Of a stretch of 64,000 bases of DNA, positions 32,763 through 40,311 are shown piece by piece (the stretch's first letter is position 1; each line of letters begins with the position of its first letter). The notes beneath the pieces were generated by a model. It had not been told where the DNA came from. It saw nothing but the letters and a program-made list of their open reading frames with translations, and did no database searches. This stretch comes from Pectobacterium cacticida (GTDB lineage Bacteria; Pseudomonadota; Gammaproteobacteria; Enterobacterales; Enterobacteriaceae): positions 1,240,001 through 1,304,000 of the forward strand of contig NZ_CP133656.1 of NCBI RefSeq assembly GCF_036885195.1, written 5' to 3'. Position numbers and translations under genes: made by a program.

Positions 32763-34472
32763 TTACCGCTCAGCTTGTTCCATTACGATCTGCCGCTGAT
32801 GTTCACGTAAACGACGTAATACTCGAATCAAGCGTAACATTTTCACGGTGTAAGCATCGTCAAGAACGGGTGAATCCCCTTTGTTTGCGGAGCCGATAAC
32901 ATTCAGGCAAAAGCTGAACATATTGAATGATTCATCGCTTTGCTGGCCAGCTAATCCATTGAGAAACAGAATAAACGGTGCTTTAGATGTCATCGGGGCA
33001 ATATAGCCAGCATCAAGAGGCCCTTTCGCTTCCTGGATTTCATTGGGATAGCCCATAGCCTCAGCCAGCTCAAATGCCAGTCGATAAGCGCTATCCTGCA
33101 AATGTTCGATATCATCCTGGAACGCTGATATCTGCCAGATATTAGCGACAGGCTCCAGACCACTATTAGCGAAAGAGAGATCTGGAGCTAAAGATGTTGG
33201 CAATGGGGATGAATGCTCTTCTGATGGTAAAGAAGATGTTGTGTGGTGATCCGAAGCATCATCCATGCGACGCACATTTCCCCCATTACTAGCATGAGAG
33301 GTTGCGCTGTCATTTGTTTTGGCACCTTCATCTTCTTCATTTTCATCACTGTCATATTCATCGTATTCATCATTAGTATGCTGACGATGTTCATCAACAG
33401 CACTGTTTAACGGTGGAGAAGCAACTGTTGAAGCCGGTGCCGAAAAAACGTGCCTATCGCCATTATCCCCATGTTGTGAGGCTGTGGATTTGGCGTTAGC
33501 ATCATCGCCTTTATCCTTATTTGTGGTTTCAAGTGGGGATTCATGGACGAACGGGGGTAATGGCTCGGTATCACCAAAGAGCTTACGCTGATTACGCACT
33601 TTCGGATCCAGCTCCATCACCCAGCGATCGTAGTTAAGCGATGGGTGCGGTAAGGCCTTAACCAGATCACCGATGAACTCGTCCCTGAACATTTCCAGTG
33701 ACCAGTCATCTGGAGAATCAAATTTTTTACAGCACCCGCCAAAAACGTCCTCAAAAGACATTTCGGTTGAAACTGTCAAAACATACTCAGACCAGATTTT
33801 TTCAGCATCATGCCTTGATGATAGTAAGCTTCTAATTTGGGGAGCGCCTAATCCTGATTCAAGTAAATTTGGCATATAGGGGTACAAGAAGGTTATCGCG
33901 CTCTCCATACGACTGATACTGGATTTGTCGGTTGGCAATCCCTCTTCCGCTAGCAATACTTCCAGCTCACGCAGTGATACTGATTTACCAAGTTGTTCTT
34001 CATAAATTTTGCGAGCTTTCTGGATACCAAAGGCCTTTTCAATAAAAGCCAGCTCACCACGAACTTCGTTCTCTACCAAATGGCCAATGACACACTTAAG
34101 TCGGCCGGGCCAAGGTTTAAAAATAACCGTGTGGCGAAAGAAGCGTTCTTCGCGAGTTTCTTCCCATAGCTCACTTAGAATTTTATGACGAGTATTACCA
34201 CCATCACTGAAGATATATACACCGGGAACATTCGGATCAAGTGTAACCTTGGGTACATTATCTAACCCTCTATGACGAATAGATTCTTTAATCTCGTCAT
34301 ATTTGGGATTGCGCGTAGTACGTGGATTATCAGGGTTAGGAGCCATCTGATCCAACGTCAGTACCATCGGCATTTCATTGACGGGTAGTGCTGAAACCTG
34401 AGCGGTTGCAGGCTCCCTACTGCCTTGCAGCATTGCGTTACCAAGTTGCAACGAGGCTATTTTTTTATTCAT
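32763..34472 (-). CDS. parB: ParB family partition protein of the ICE
   Basis: The ATG at 34472 overlaps the dnaB stop (TGATG), giving 569 residues. The N-terminal ParB/sulfiredoxin-like domain shows MAPNPDNPRTTRNPKYDEIK and VYIFSDGGNTRHKIL; a helix-turn-helix part follows (SLRELEVLLAEEGLPTDKSSISRM). After residue ~320 comes a long acidic low-complexity linker (DEYDEYDSDENEEDE) and a conserved C-terminal domain. This long layout fits the ICE-type ParB family (TIGR03764), distinct from chromosomal ParB. Works with ParA (38857-39747) in ICE maintenance. Confidence 0.88.
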   Translation of the reverse strand: MNKKIASLQLGNAMLQGSREPATAQVSALPVNEMPMVLTLDQMAPNPDNPRTTRNPKYDEIKESIRHRGLDNVPKVTLDPNVPGVYIFSDGGNTRHKILSELWEETREERFFRHTVIFKPWPGRLKCVIGHLVENEVRGELAFIEKAFGIQKARKIYEEQLGKSVSLRELEVLLAEEGLPTDKSSISRMESAITFLYPYMPNLLESGLGAPQIRSLLSSRHDAEKIWSEYVLTVSTEMSFEDVFGGCCKKFDSPDDWSLEMFRDEFIGDLVKALPHPSLNYDRWVMELDPKVRNQRKLFGDTEPLPPFVHESPLETTNKDKGDDANAKSTASQHGDNGDRHVFSAPASTVASPPLNSAVDEHRQHTNDEYDEYDSDENEEDEGAKTNDSATSHASNGGNVRRMDDASDHHTTSSLPSEEHSSPLPTSLAPDLSFANSGLEPVANIWQISAFQDDIEHLQDSAYRLAFELAEAMGYPNEIQEAKGPLDAGYIAPMTSKAPFILFLNGLAGQQSDESFNMFSFCLNVIGSANKGDSPVLDDAYTVKMLRLIRVLRRLREHQRQIVMEQAER

Positions 34473-35839
34473 CAGTATTTCTCTCCATAGCCTAAATGCC
34501 ATTCTCTAAAACGCGTATATTGCGCATCAAAGGCAAGTTTTACCGTGCCCACAGGACCTTGACGTTGTTTACCAATAATGATTTCAGCCAACCCTTTTTC
34601 TGAGGTATTAGAGTCGTAAACTTCTTCACGATGGATGAACATAATCATGTCCGCATCCTGTTCCAGAGAACCACCATCCCTGAGATCAGATAGGGTCGGT
34701 CGCTTATCAGCTCGGGTTTGTGACGCACGATTTAGCTGAGATAACGCCAGCAGAGGAACATTAAAATGCTTGGCAATGGCTTTGAGAGAACGAGAAATTA
34801 CCGATATTTCCTGAGTACGGTTTTCAGAACCGGGTGAACTCATTAACTGCAAGTAATCAATCATGACCAGGCATGGCTGACCATATTTACGAATAAAACG
34901 GCGTAGGCGGGAACGTAACAAAGTTGGAGTTAACTCGCTGTTATCATCAATTACCAGGCGATCTTCCCAGGATTTCATCACTCCTAATGCATTGGATATT
35001 TTCCCCCAATCTTCATCACTCAATTGGCCACTGCGCATTGCCTGGATGCTCACACCTGCGATAGATGCAGCCATACGCATAAGCAATTGTTCTGTTGGCA
35101 TTTCCAGGCTAAATATGAATATGGGTTTATCAGTTATACGTTCAATCGCATTTTCAGCAAAATTTAGCCCTAACGATGTCTTACCCATTGAAGGACGTGC
35201 GGCAAGAATAATAAAGTCAGCTTCCTGCAGACCGCACGTCTCTTTATCTAACTCGCGATATCCCGTAGGCGTTCCCGTTATTCCATCAGGTATGGAAGAG
35301 TTGCGTTCTAAACGATTTACAACTAGCATCAATCCCTGTTGGACTGTCGTTTCACTTTTGGTTTCACGTTGCTCCGATATGTCAAAAAGCGCTTGCTCAG
35401 CCTTTTCTGCAATATCAGACACTTTTATTCGTCCCTGTGCCGTGGACATGGCATCAGCGCTGATTTGTTTACCCAGCGTAATCAACTGACGAGCCTGGCT
35501 CCTGTCCCTTACAATTTCAGCATAGGCATTCGTATTCCCTGCACTCGGCGTGTTTTTAGCCAGTTCTGCGAGGTAGGCAAATCCCCCAATTGACTCAAAC
35601 AGGTTATTAGGGGCCTTTTCGATTGATTCAGACAGCGTTACGAGGTCGATTGGTTGACCTCTCTCGACCAACCGTTGCATAGCCGTAAATATCTGCTGAT
35701 GTGCCCGATTGTAAAAATCGCCGGCAACAATCCGTTCAACCACATCGTCCCAGCGGTTGTTTTCCAGCATTAATGCCCCGATAACTGACTGCTCGGCTTC
35801 CAAAGAAAAAGGAAGATGTTGCATCTGGGAGTTAGCCAT
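34472..35839 (-). CDS. dnaB: Replicative DNA helicase, DnaB family
   Basis: ICE-encoded hexameric helicase. Start at the ATG at 35839, giving 455 residues. The N-terminal domain (PFSLEAEQSVIGALMLENNRWDDV) and the RecA-like domain with Walker A ARPSMGKTS (214-222), LVMIDYLQLM and LSQLNRASQTRADKRP are all typical. It overlaps the upstream 131-codon gene by 8 bp and parB by a TGATG junction. An ICE copy of dnaB suggests partly self-sufficient replication. Confidence 0.95.
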   Translation of the reverse strand: MANSQMQHLPFSLEAEQSVIGALMLENNRWDDVVERIVAGDFYNRAHQQIFTAMQRLVERGQPIDLVTLSESIEKAPNNLFESIGGFAYLAELAKNTPSAGNTNAYAEIVRDRSQARQLITLGKQISADAMSTAQGRIKVSDIAEKAEQALFDISEQRETKSETTVQQGLMLVVNRLERNSSIPDGITGTPTGYRELDKETCGLQEADFIILAARPSMGKTSLGLNFAENAIERITDKPIFIFSLEMPTEQLLMRMAASIAGVSIQAMRSGQLSDEDWGKISNALGVMKSWEDRLVIDDNSELTPTLLRSRLRRFIRKYGQPCLVMIDYLQLMSSPGSENRTQEISVISRSLKAIAKHFNVPLLALSQLNRASQTRADKRPTLSDLRDGGSLEQDADMIMFIHREEVYDSNTSEKGLAEIIIGKQRQGPVGTVKLAFDAQYTRFREWHLGYGEKY

Positions 35840-36227
35840 GCGCAGCCTCCTTTCCGCCACAGCCAATCTGACTAATGCTCATGAATGCTTTCACCAGGCG
35901 CTCATGTGTTCTGGGTGAAACTAGCATCAGAGGCCAATCATCCAAATAGCGGGGGCGTTTGGCATCCCGATCCCAGCCAGTCTCAAACAGCATCTTGTCA
36001 CCAGGTGATGGTGAATCATCCAATGAGAGAAGAGATAGTTCCCGTTCAGGAAAAACGTTGTAAACAATGACGGAGGATTCAGGAACGCCCCACGTGTTCG
36101 CCAGGAGCGACCGTAAACGTTCTCCGGCATGTTCAGTGTGAAACGTTTCAAAAAAAACGGTCTGTTCATCAACGTCTTTATAACGCCAATGGTTGCAAGA
36201 GCAGAATGCTCGATGGAGAGTCTTCAT
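35832..36227 (-). CDS. Hypothetical ICE protein (131 aa)
   Basis: Soluble protein beginning MKTLHRAFCSCNHWRYKDVD, with a conserved-looking WDRDAKRPRYLDDWPLMLVS segment and a CGGK end. No family recognised. It lies between the duplicated X-S units and dnaB, coupled to both by overlaps (ATGA upstream, 8 bp downstream). Confidence 0.65.
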   Translation of the reverse strand: MKTLHRAFCSCNHWRYKDVDEQTVFFETFHTEHAGERLRSLLANTWGVPESSVIVYNVFPERELSLLSLDDSPSPGDKMLFETGWDRDAKRPRYLDDWPLMLVSPRTHERLVKAFMSISQIGCGGKEAAHG

Positions 36228-36427
36228 TGCGCTCCCTCCCCGACATAACCATCTGCTAAAACTACATTAAAGCCATGTAATAAAACTGTTTTTAGTAGGG
36301 TTATGTAAACTTCTGAAAAGGGCGTCGGACTGACAGTTGCCAGGGATATACTCCCTTTCACTGGATGCACGTTTTCTGATCGATGAGTTTCGCGACCGCG
36401 ATCAGAAGCACATGCCAGTGATTTCAT
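36224..36427 (-). CDS. Small duplicated ICE protein S1 (67 aa)
   Basis: I start this at the ATG at 36427, the point where similarity to S2 (37601-37801) begins in this frame. Residues 3-30 (SLACASDRGRETHRSENVHP, VKGSISLA) are identical in the two. In the C-terminal half, differences are mostly third-position or conservative (E/D, V/I, V/L), which indicates selection on the protein. It ends in an ATGA overlap with the 131-codon gene. The DNA for residues 1-30 also contains the structured element described separately. Function unknown. Confidence 0.5.
   Translation of the reverse strand: MKSLACASDRGRETHRSENVHPVKGSISLATVSPTPFSEVYITLLKTVLLHGFNVVLADGYVGEGAQ
36335..36423. repeat. Conserved 89-bp structured element, copy 1
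   Basis: Identical to 37709-37797 over 89 bp, while flanks differ by 20-30%. It contains nested inverted repeats: outer CACTGG/CCAGTG, inner TTCTGATCG/CGATCAGAA around TCGCGA, plus AGGGATATACTCCCT. The extra conservation and symmetry, close to parA and parB, make it a candidate centromere-like (parS) or regulatory site. It also lies inside the S1 coding frame. Confidence 0.5.
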
Positions 36428-36454
36428 ATCAACCATTATTTGTGAGATAGAAAT

Positions 36455-36628
36455 ATGAACACAAACAAGCAACATCAGTCCGACATTGAACCGATTAAAA
36501 AATACTCCATGCAGTTTTTCTTGCTGCAAGACGATAGCGTTATGATTGCCAATGACCTCAATAATCCTTTCCCGCCCCATTTCATTGAATCGGATCATCC
36601 GTTTCCTCCTCTGCATCAGGGTGAGTAG
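36455..36628 (+). CDS. Short plus-strand ORF sharing its start with 37829-38194
   Basis: ATG at 36455 opens 57 codons (MNTNKQHQSDIEPIKKYSMQ). The first 11 codons are identical to those of the ORF at 37829, then the two diverge. It overlaps the 3' end of X1 convergently. It may be a remnant left by the tandem duplication; expression is doubtful. Confidence 0.25.
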   Translation: MNTNKQHQSDIEPIKKYSMQFFLLQDDSVMIANDLNNPFPPHFIESDHPFPPLHQGE

Positions 36629-37601
36629 ATTGAACTGGACACTGTGGGTCTAGAACATCCAATCCCGATGATTTTTCGGGTTCATTCCGTCCTGAATTCG
36701 GTAAAACGGCATGGGAATTTTGGGGGGAAGCCATCTCGTCCTGAATATGGTCCATATCTGGAGTACTGGCATACTGACGTTCTGGTAACGAAAGAACCAC
36801 GGGTTCCCACTGAATTGACGTCATTGCTAGAGGCCAACCATATTCCGAAGACGCGCTCTTAAGTACATGAGAAAAAAGTGAAGCAATATAACGAAGAACA
36901 TCAGCCGAAAAGACACTAGGCTGGACTTCAGATAGCATGAGTTCTACCCACTGATCCAGAGCAGCTTCATCATCACTATAGATCCACTGAAGCAGTAATA
37001 ACGGATGTTGAAACTGATTCAGACTGGTGAGTTGTTTTGACTGGTATGCATCATTGAACACCGCTTCTTTACCGAAGCGGTGCAATACCAGAGCCGAACT
37101 AAAGTGTTGCCGGAGATGTCCAGCAATACGGAACGGTTCCCGTAAGAATTTATCGTCCTTTTTCCCGTAAATAATACTAATAAATGAGATCCAATAATTG
37201 CGTCCCACACTCAAATGACCAAAACCAGTACCGCGCACTTTCCCCTCTTTCTCTCTCGCCAGGAGATCGATGAGGTCTTGTAGATCGTTCTGCAACAGGA
37301 CTATTTCTGCATTTCTATAGCGTTCAACATCATTTTCAATCGCAGCACGGTGAAGCGGATACCATAGGTCCCTGAACCAGGTACGTAATTCATCTGGTTC
37401 AGTCGTACTGATAATTAAAGCACCATCATTCAATTTACGGACTTTTAGATGACAGTTGCTGATCCTGGGCTCTTCACCTTTCCAGAAAAACTCACCTTTC
37501 TCACAGACGGTCTCAATAATAAAGCTCAGTTCATCCAGTGACTCTTGAGTCAGTAACTCAGGACATTGGAAGCGATTATTCGTCGTCATAGCCGCCTTCA
37601 T
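36582..37601 (-). CDS. ICE protein X1, paralogue of X2
   Basis: A 339-residue protein with no family I can name. Residues ~25-100 (LSFIIETVCEKGEFFWKGEE, HLKVRKLNDGALIISTTEPDELRTWFRDLWYPLHRAA) align with X2 (38046-38864), sharing VCEKG, HLK(V/I)R(K/E)L(N/S)DG and a W-L/Y-PL motif. The last 70 residues are Pro/Ser/Asp-rich and disordered. Its ATG overlaps the S2 stop as TAATG. The paralogy, plus S genes after each X gene, shows a tandem duplication of an X-S unit between parA and dnaB. Confidence 0.65.
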   Translation of the reverse strand: MKAAMTTNNRFQCPELLTQESLDELSFIIETVCEKGEFFWKGEEPRISNCHLKVRKLNDGALIISTTEPDELRTWFRDLWYPLHRAAIENDVERYRNAEIVLLQNDLQDLIDLLAREKEGKVRGTGFGHLSVGRNYWISFISIIYGKKDDKFLREPFRIAGHLRQHFSSALVLHRFGKEAVFNDAYQSKQLTSLNQFQHPLLLLQWIYSDDEAALDQWVELMLSEVQPSVFSADVLRYIASLFSHVLKSASSEYGWPLAMTSIQWEPVVLSLPERQYASTPDMDHIQDEMASPQNSHAVLPNSGRNEPEKSSGLDVLDPQCPVQSTHPDAEEETDDPIQ

Positions 37602-37801
37602 TATTTTCCCTCCCCGATAGAATCACACGCCAAAACTACATTAAAGTCATGTAAAAACAGCGTGTTGAGTAAGGTTCTGTAAATATCTGAAAAGGGCGTC
37701 GGGCTGATAGTTGCCAGGGATATACTCCCTTTCACTGGATGCACGTTTTCTGATCGATGAGTTTCGCGACCGCGATCAGAAGCACATGCCAGTGATTCCA
37801 T
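37601..37801 (-). CDS. Small duplicated ICE protein S2 (66 aa)
   Basis: ATG at 37801 with TGGATGA upstream. The product starts MESLACASDRGRETHRSENV and is a close paralogue of S1. It ends in a TAATG junction with X1. It lies about 245 bp downstream of X2; the plus-strand ORF 37829-38194 occupies that gap. Confidence 0.5.
   Translation of the reverse strand: MESLACASDRGRETHRSENVHPVKGSISLATISPTPFSDIYRTLLNTLFLHDFNVVLACDSIGEGK
37709..37797. repeat. Conserved 89-bp structured element, copy 2
   Basis: Second identical copy of the element at 36335-36423, 1374 bp away and in the same orientation. Same nested inverted repeats. Confidence 0.5.
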
Positions 37802-37828
37802 ATTCATCCACAACAGCAGGAGAAAAGA

Positions 37829-38194
37829 ATGAACACAAACAAGCAACATCAGTCCGACATTGATTCTACTTATCCCGATGATATTTTTGATAACCTGAGC
37901 CATGCTTTTTGGGCTGAAGCCAAACAAGCGGAAGACAGGCAGTTGATGTTCCGTCTGTTCTGGTTGGGCGAATGGCTTAAGGTGCGTAACCAATGGAAAT
38001 CGCAGTTCAAAAAGATTTCCCCGGTTGAGGCATTGCATTACGCGATTATTCAGCGTCATGGTTGGCTTCCCCCTCAGATTTCAGCGTTGACGCCGCACTT
38101 TCGCGATCAAATTGCTCACGGAGCAATGAGAACTCCAGGCTGGTATTACGTAACCAGTTTCTGCACCACTCTTCCGGTAAGCGTTCTTCGGTAA
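37829..38194 (+). CDS. Plus-strand ORF between X2 and S2, possibly genuine
   Basis: One of few plus-strand candidates in the ICE. The ATG at 37829 has a strong AGGAG Shine-Dalgarno at 6 nt. The first ~80 residues look like a real protein (DDIFDNLSHAFWAEAKQAED, LFWLGEWLKVRNQWKSQF, ALHYAIIQRHGWLPPQI). The last ~45 codons run antisense to the end of X2 and look random, so the original 3' end has probably been replaced. Function unknown. Confidence 0.4.
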   Translation: MNTNKQHQSDIDSTYPDDIFDNLSHAFWAEAKQAEDRQLMFRLFWLGEWLKVRNQWKSQFKKISPVEALHYAIIQRHGWLPPQISALTPHFRDQIAHGAMRTPGWYYVTSFCTTLPVSVLR

Positions 38195-38864
38195 GCTTCC
38201 TTACATGCGGAACTAACCACTCAACCCAGAGATCAGCCACTCCGTTTGGGCCTGCATCCAGTAACAACCCAAACAGACGATATTTTCTAGCAAATTTTAG
38301 TGTGTGAAAATTCTCTTTCAGCAATGCCGCTTCACCCACGCGATGCATGGCCATAGCGCCACAAAGTGCATCACTAACAAAACTTAACGCCCAGAAAATA
38401 TCTTGTCTCTTTATATCCGCTCTTGGTTGTAATGCTTCAATGTCGAAATGCGCCAAACATTCCCAGGAGTCCAGAGCCCCACGTTCCGACATTTGAACTA
38501 TTTGCTTATTCGTTAAATCAGCCGTAGCATTCGCAAGCTCTCCCATGCAGGCCTTCAATAGAGCAACTCGCGCCAAACGGTAAGCCTCTATATTTTGTTC
38601 CCGAACAGCCTTCCATAATGGTAACCAGATGACATAAAACCAGTGATGAAGCTGCTCTGCGTTTTCGACCATATACACAGTGCCATCACTCAGTTCTCTA
38701 ATTTTAAGATGGTCACCGTGAATTAACGCAGAAACCAATCCAACAGGCTTTTCTCTTATCGCAGCGCCTTTCTCACACACCTCTTCAATCAGGCAAGCCA
38801 CTTCTTCTGCCGCAATGTGTTGGAAAGAAACAGGGAAGTTTAATGTGGGAGTGTTGTTAGACAT
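38046..38864 (-). CDS. ICE protein X2, paralogue of X1
   Basis: About 272 residues from the ATG at 38864, which overlaps the parA stop. Residues ~22-95 (ACLIEEVCEKGAAIREKPVG, HLKIRELSDGTVYMVENAEQLHHWFYVIWLPLWKAV) correspond to the conserved part of X1. The rest is helical and soluble. Its position directly after parA is typical for a conserved hypothetical of SPI-7-like ICEs. Function unknown. Confidence 0.65.
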   Translation of the reverse strand: MSNNTPTLNFPVSFQHIAAEEVACLIEEVCEKGAAIREKPVGLVSALIHGDHLKIRELSDGTVYMVENAEQLHHWFYVIWLPLWKAVREQNIEAYRLARVALLKACMGELANATADLTNKQIVQMSERGALDSWECLAHFDIEALQPRADIKRQDIFWALSFVSDALCGAMAMHRVGEAALLKENFHTLKFARKYRLFGLLLDAGPNGVADLWVEWLVPHVRKLTEERLPEEWCRNWLRNTSLEFSLLREQFDRESAASTLKSEGEANHDAE

Positions 38865-39747
38865 TACCCACCTCCTCTGCACCGGTTTGGTTCCGTAGAA
38901 CGGAATCGAACCGTTCTTTCCAGGATGGGAAGAGTTCGCAAGCGAGACTATGCATGGTCACTGCTGCTGCCGGGCACATTATTCGATCGGTTTTATACTC
39001 GAGGCGATGAACTGGCTGCTGATAAACATGCCCACGCTTATAAACTTCAAGTTGATCAACAACAGTTTCAAGCATGCTGATATTAATTTTTTCGGGGTAT
39101 GAATAGGATTTATCAGACACAATTACGCGTAAATCTTTCAGGGTTTTCTTGTCAAGCAACGTGTTCTCAAAGCAGTTAACCAGTATCTTGATGTCTGGGA
39201 TTTTGAACCCGTAGGCTTCAAAAGCAGACAAACGAGAGAACAGACGAGTTGATCCGCGAATGAATTCCCGAACATCCGGAAGTATAGGTTTAACCACACC
39301 AATCACACTGTCCGTGGCCGCCATCACCACAAGTTCAGCCATCACACCGCCCGCGCCTTTAGAGTCGATGACGATAACGTCGTAACGTTGAAAAGTTGGG
39401 TGTTGAAGAATGTTTTTCAGCCGTATACGCCCATCCGGAGCATGTAGCATCGCATTAGGTAAAAGTTCGTCAGGATCGTTTGAAATGATGAGGTCGAGTC
39501 GAGGAATTACGGTACGGGAAATTATACTTTCTGGTTTATTGAGGTCTGCAATCTGCATGAGCACCTCAAAGAGCCCATGTGGTGCTTCATACTCCAAAGC
39601 GTAGTAACTGCTGGCAGTTGGTTGAGAATAATCGCCGTCAATAAGTAGGGTTTTTAGGCCAGCATCAGCCACGAAACCAGCCAAGTTAGCCGCTTTTGTA
39701 GACTTGCCTTCACCGCCTTTCGGCGAAGTTACGGGTAAAATTTTCAT
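38857..39747 (-). CDS. parA: ParA family partition ATPase
   Basis: First gene of the minus-strand maintenance operon, 49 bp from the att site. Start at the ATG at 39747. The deviant Walker A is KGGEGKST (10-17), followed by LLIDGDYSQPTAS and YDVIVIDSKGAGG. About 296 residues, MinD/Soj type. In PAPI-1-like ICEs the soj/parA gene next to the att end is needed for element maintenance; the same arrangement is seen here. Confidence 0.92.
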   Translation of the reverse strand: MKILPVTSPKGGEGKSTKAANLAGFVADAGLKTLLIDGDYSQPTASSYYALEYEAPHGLFEVLMQIADLNKPESIISRTVIPRLDLIISNDPDELLPNAMLHAPDGRIRLKNILQHPTFQRYDVIVIDSKGAGGVMAELVVMAATDSVIGVVKPILPDVREFIRGSTRLFSRLSAFEAYGFKIPDIKILVNCFENTLLDKKTLKDLRVIVSDKSYSYPEKINISMLETVVDQLEVYKRGHVYQQPVHRLEYKTDRIMCPAAAVTMHSLACELFPSWKERFDSVLRNQTGAEEVGNV

Positions 39748-39795
39748 TTTGCACACTCTGTTGAATGTGCAGCTTATTTGCGGCTATCTCAGCAC

Positions 39796-39845
39796 GAGGA
39801 TTGAAAATCCTCGTGTCCTTGGTTCGATTCCGAGTCCGGGCACCA
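39796..39845 (+). other. ICE attachment site: 3' fragment of tRNA-Phe(GAA)
   Basis: From the anticodon arm (GAGGATTGAAAATCCTC, anticodon GAA) through the T-arm to CCGGGCACCA the sequence follows enterobacterial tRNA-Phe. Upstream of the anticodon stem it diverges: no GCCCGGA acceptor strand or D-arm is present, so it is not a working tRNA. The anticodon stem carries a compensatory pair change. This is the att end of the ICE, beside parA; the intact tRNA-Phe and ICE integrase should lie left of the window. Confidence 0.88.
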
Positions 39846-40008
39846 CTTATTCTTAACCCTCGCCTTTGGCGGGGGTTTTTCGTTTCCGGCGAGTGGACTC
39901 TCCATCGAACTACGTTCGATTATTCGCCGCAAGCGGCTCACCCTTTCAGGGCCAGCGCGACAAGCGCGCTGTTCAACGCCTTTGGCGTTTGTCCGAGTCC
40001 GGGCACCA
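39846..40008 (+). repeat. 163-bp terminator-att unit, copy 1
   Basis: Begins after the tRNA-Phe fragment. It holds a terminator (CCCTCGCC-TTT-GGCGGGGG-TTTTT, 39857-39880), a spacer with CGAACTACGTTCG, and ends in a short att copy GTCCGAGTCCGGGCACCA (39991-40008). Copy 2 follows directly. Integration remnants of former tRNA-Phe islands are the likely origin. Confidence 0.85.
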
Positions 40009-40171
40009 TTTCTTCTTAACCCTCGCCTTTGGCGGGGGTTTTTCGTTTCCGGCGTGTGGACTCTCCATCGAACTACGTTCGATTATTCGCCACAAGCGGC
40101 TCACCCTTTCAGGGCCAGCGCGACAAGCGCGCTGTTCAACGCCTTCGGCGTTTGTCCGAGTCCGGGCACCA
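40009..40171 (+). repeat. 163-bp terminator-att unit, copy 2
   Basis: Nearly identical to copy 1 (a few substitutions). Terminator at 40019-40043, att copy at 40154-40171. The downstream ~200 bp, including the integrase 5' end, recur after the att copy at 51941. Confidence 0.85.
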
Positions 40172-40311
40172 CCTTTCCTTTTTTATGCCTCCTTATCAAT
40201 CCCTATGTTTTTGCGATTCAATAAGTTGGCGTGAAAATCTTTTCCGATGCGTTTTGATTTATCCCTTCGTATCCGGGAATTTGTGGGCCAGATTGCGGGT
40301 CATTCAGTTCG

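Noticed and set aside
39773..39845. Complete tRNA-Phe gene
   Set aside because: Only the anticodon arm to CCA matches; the acceptor 5' strand and D-arm are missing, so it is an att fragment.
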